NCBI GenBank assembly: GCA_964541895.1
Contig: CAZISM010000011.1
Span: 13,191 to 77,190 of the forward strand
Source of the DNA: CAZISM01 sp964541895
GTDB lineage: Bacteria; Zhuqueibacterota; Zhuqueibacteria; Residuimicrobiales; Residuimicrobiaceae
Reading direction: 5' to 3'
DNA: 64,000 nucleotides
The first letter of the stretch is position 1. Each line of letters begins with the position of its first letter. The translations under genes and the position numbers were made by a program. The notes below the pieces were generated by a model that was given only the letters and a program-made list of their open reading frames with translations, searched no databases and was not told where the DNA came from. Positions 63,770 to 64,000 of this stretch are shown piece after piece.

Positions 63770-64000
63770 CTATTCCATGCTATAGCGCAATGCCCGCTTT
63801 TGATCGTGGAAGGCCAGATAGAGTTGCCAGTTCAGGCCGAGATTCTCCACCTTGACCAGAACAGGATTTTTCCCTGCCTTGAGATTTACGTGCACCAGGT
63901 CACGCTGAGATGCACTGCGGCCGCCGGGCGGGTGTACTGAATAAACCTCTTTGCCGTTAATCCACACCTTGGCGCCATCGTTACTGCCGATGCTCATCTC
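63770..64000 (-). CDS. Secreted beta-sandwich protein, C-terminal part (truncated by window edge)
   Basis: The frame is open through the right edge of the window, so only the last 76 codons are visible. SIGSNDGAKVWINGKEVYSVHPPG and GKNPVLVKVENLGLNW resemble the sugar-binding/PA14-like accessory domain also seen near the N-terminus of the GH38-like protein (RSNDGIRLWLNGEMV). The full protein is probably a glycoside hydrolase or carbohydrate-binding protein. It precedes the DUF4838 gene in one operon. Confidence 0.65.
   Translation of the reverse strand, partial: EMSIGSNDGAKVWINGKEVYSVHPPGGRSASQRDLVHVNLKAGKNPVLVKVENLGLNWQLYLAFHDQKRALRYSME

Noticed and set aside
1..64000. tRNA, rRNA or CRISPR arrays
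   Set aside because: No cloverleaf with T-loop signature, rRNA segment or regularly spaced direct repeats was recognised by eye; a covariance-model scan would be needed to be sure.

Overview
The window looks like part of a metagenome-assembled genome from an FCB-superphylum bacterium, most like candidate phylum KSB1 / Calditrichota. Three large secreted proteins end in the 'NxPNPF...GxYxLK...' C-terminal sorting domain typical of that group, a gingipain-type C25 peptidase sits beside a PorV/PorQ-type outer-membrane protein, and GC content is moderate. Two runs of exactly 100 N mark scaffold joins. I recognised no rRNA, tRNA or CRISPR array. Family assignments come from reading motifs, not from database searches.

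Layout. (1) 1-8.6 kb: end of a BNR-repeat protein, a GT39-like membrane glycosyltransferase, a tiny histidine-kinase DHp-like protein, then a gingipain-like peptidase and a PorV/PorQ-like barrel closed by a strong terminator. (2) 9.2-13.0 kb: a possible redox signalling locus with a polyferredoxin carrying a C-terminal RsbW-like domain, a lone STAS protein, and a PAS domain fused to a NapC/NirT-type multiheme cytochrome c. (3) 13.1-16.5 kb: a secreted DUF5107/TPR protein. (4) 17.2-29.0 kb: the most striking region, a putative RiPP (ribosomally made, modified peptide) locus. It has three radical SAM/SPASM enzymes, a Tat-signal PqqD-like protein, a 118-residue precursor with 19 cysteines in C-[S/T]-C-x-x-V repeats, a 1,620-residue secreted triple beta-propeller protein and two more radical SAM enzymes. 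(5) 29.2-37.9 kb: secreted glycoside hydrolases (GH38-like, GH36-like) and a metallopeptidase with a sorting domain. (6) 38.6-60.9 kb: a surface-polysaccharide locus with many glycosyltransferases (GT39-like, GT4, GT2, a GT62/Anp1-like enzyme, a GT10 fucosyltransferase-like enzyme), a two-gene ABC exporter, a Stealth-type phosphotransferase, an FAD oxidoreductase, a PIG-L deacetylase-methyltransferase fusion, a CapK-like ligase, a NeuD-like acyltransferase, a CapA-like protein and an FkbM methyltransferase. (7) 61.2-64 kb: a DUF4838 lipoprotein and the end of another secreted protein.

A family of 270-420 bp intergenic elements recurs at 16.5, 29.0, 54.9, 59.8 and 60.9 kb. Their ends share a 19-bp terminal inverted repeat close to GGGGTCGGACCAAATTAAC, and some keep the first codons of a REP-associated (IS200-like) tyrosine transposase on the minus strand. 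They look like internally deleted, non-autonomous elements. In three cases the element end supplies the last codons and the stop of the neighbouring gene.

How the parts fit. The polysaccharide genes are packed with ATGA/TGATG overlaps and probably build and export one glycan. The RiPP genes are also tightly packed and in one direction, so the five radical SAM enzymes plausibly act on the single Cys-rich precursor. The redox locus combines electron-transfer modules with partner-switching modules, suggesting regulation by respiratory state. These functional links are inferences from order and domains.
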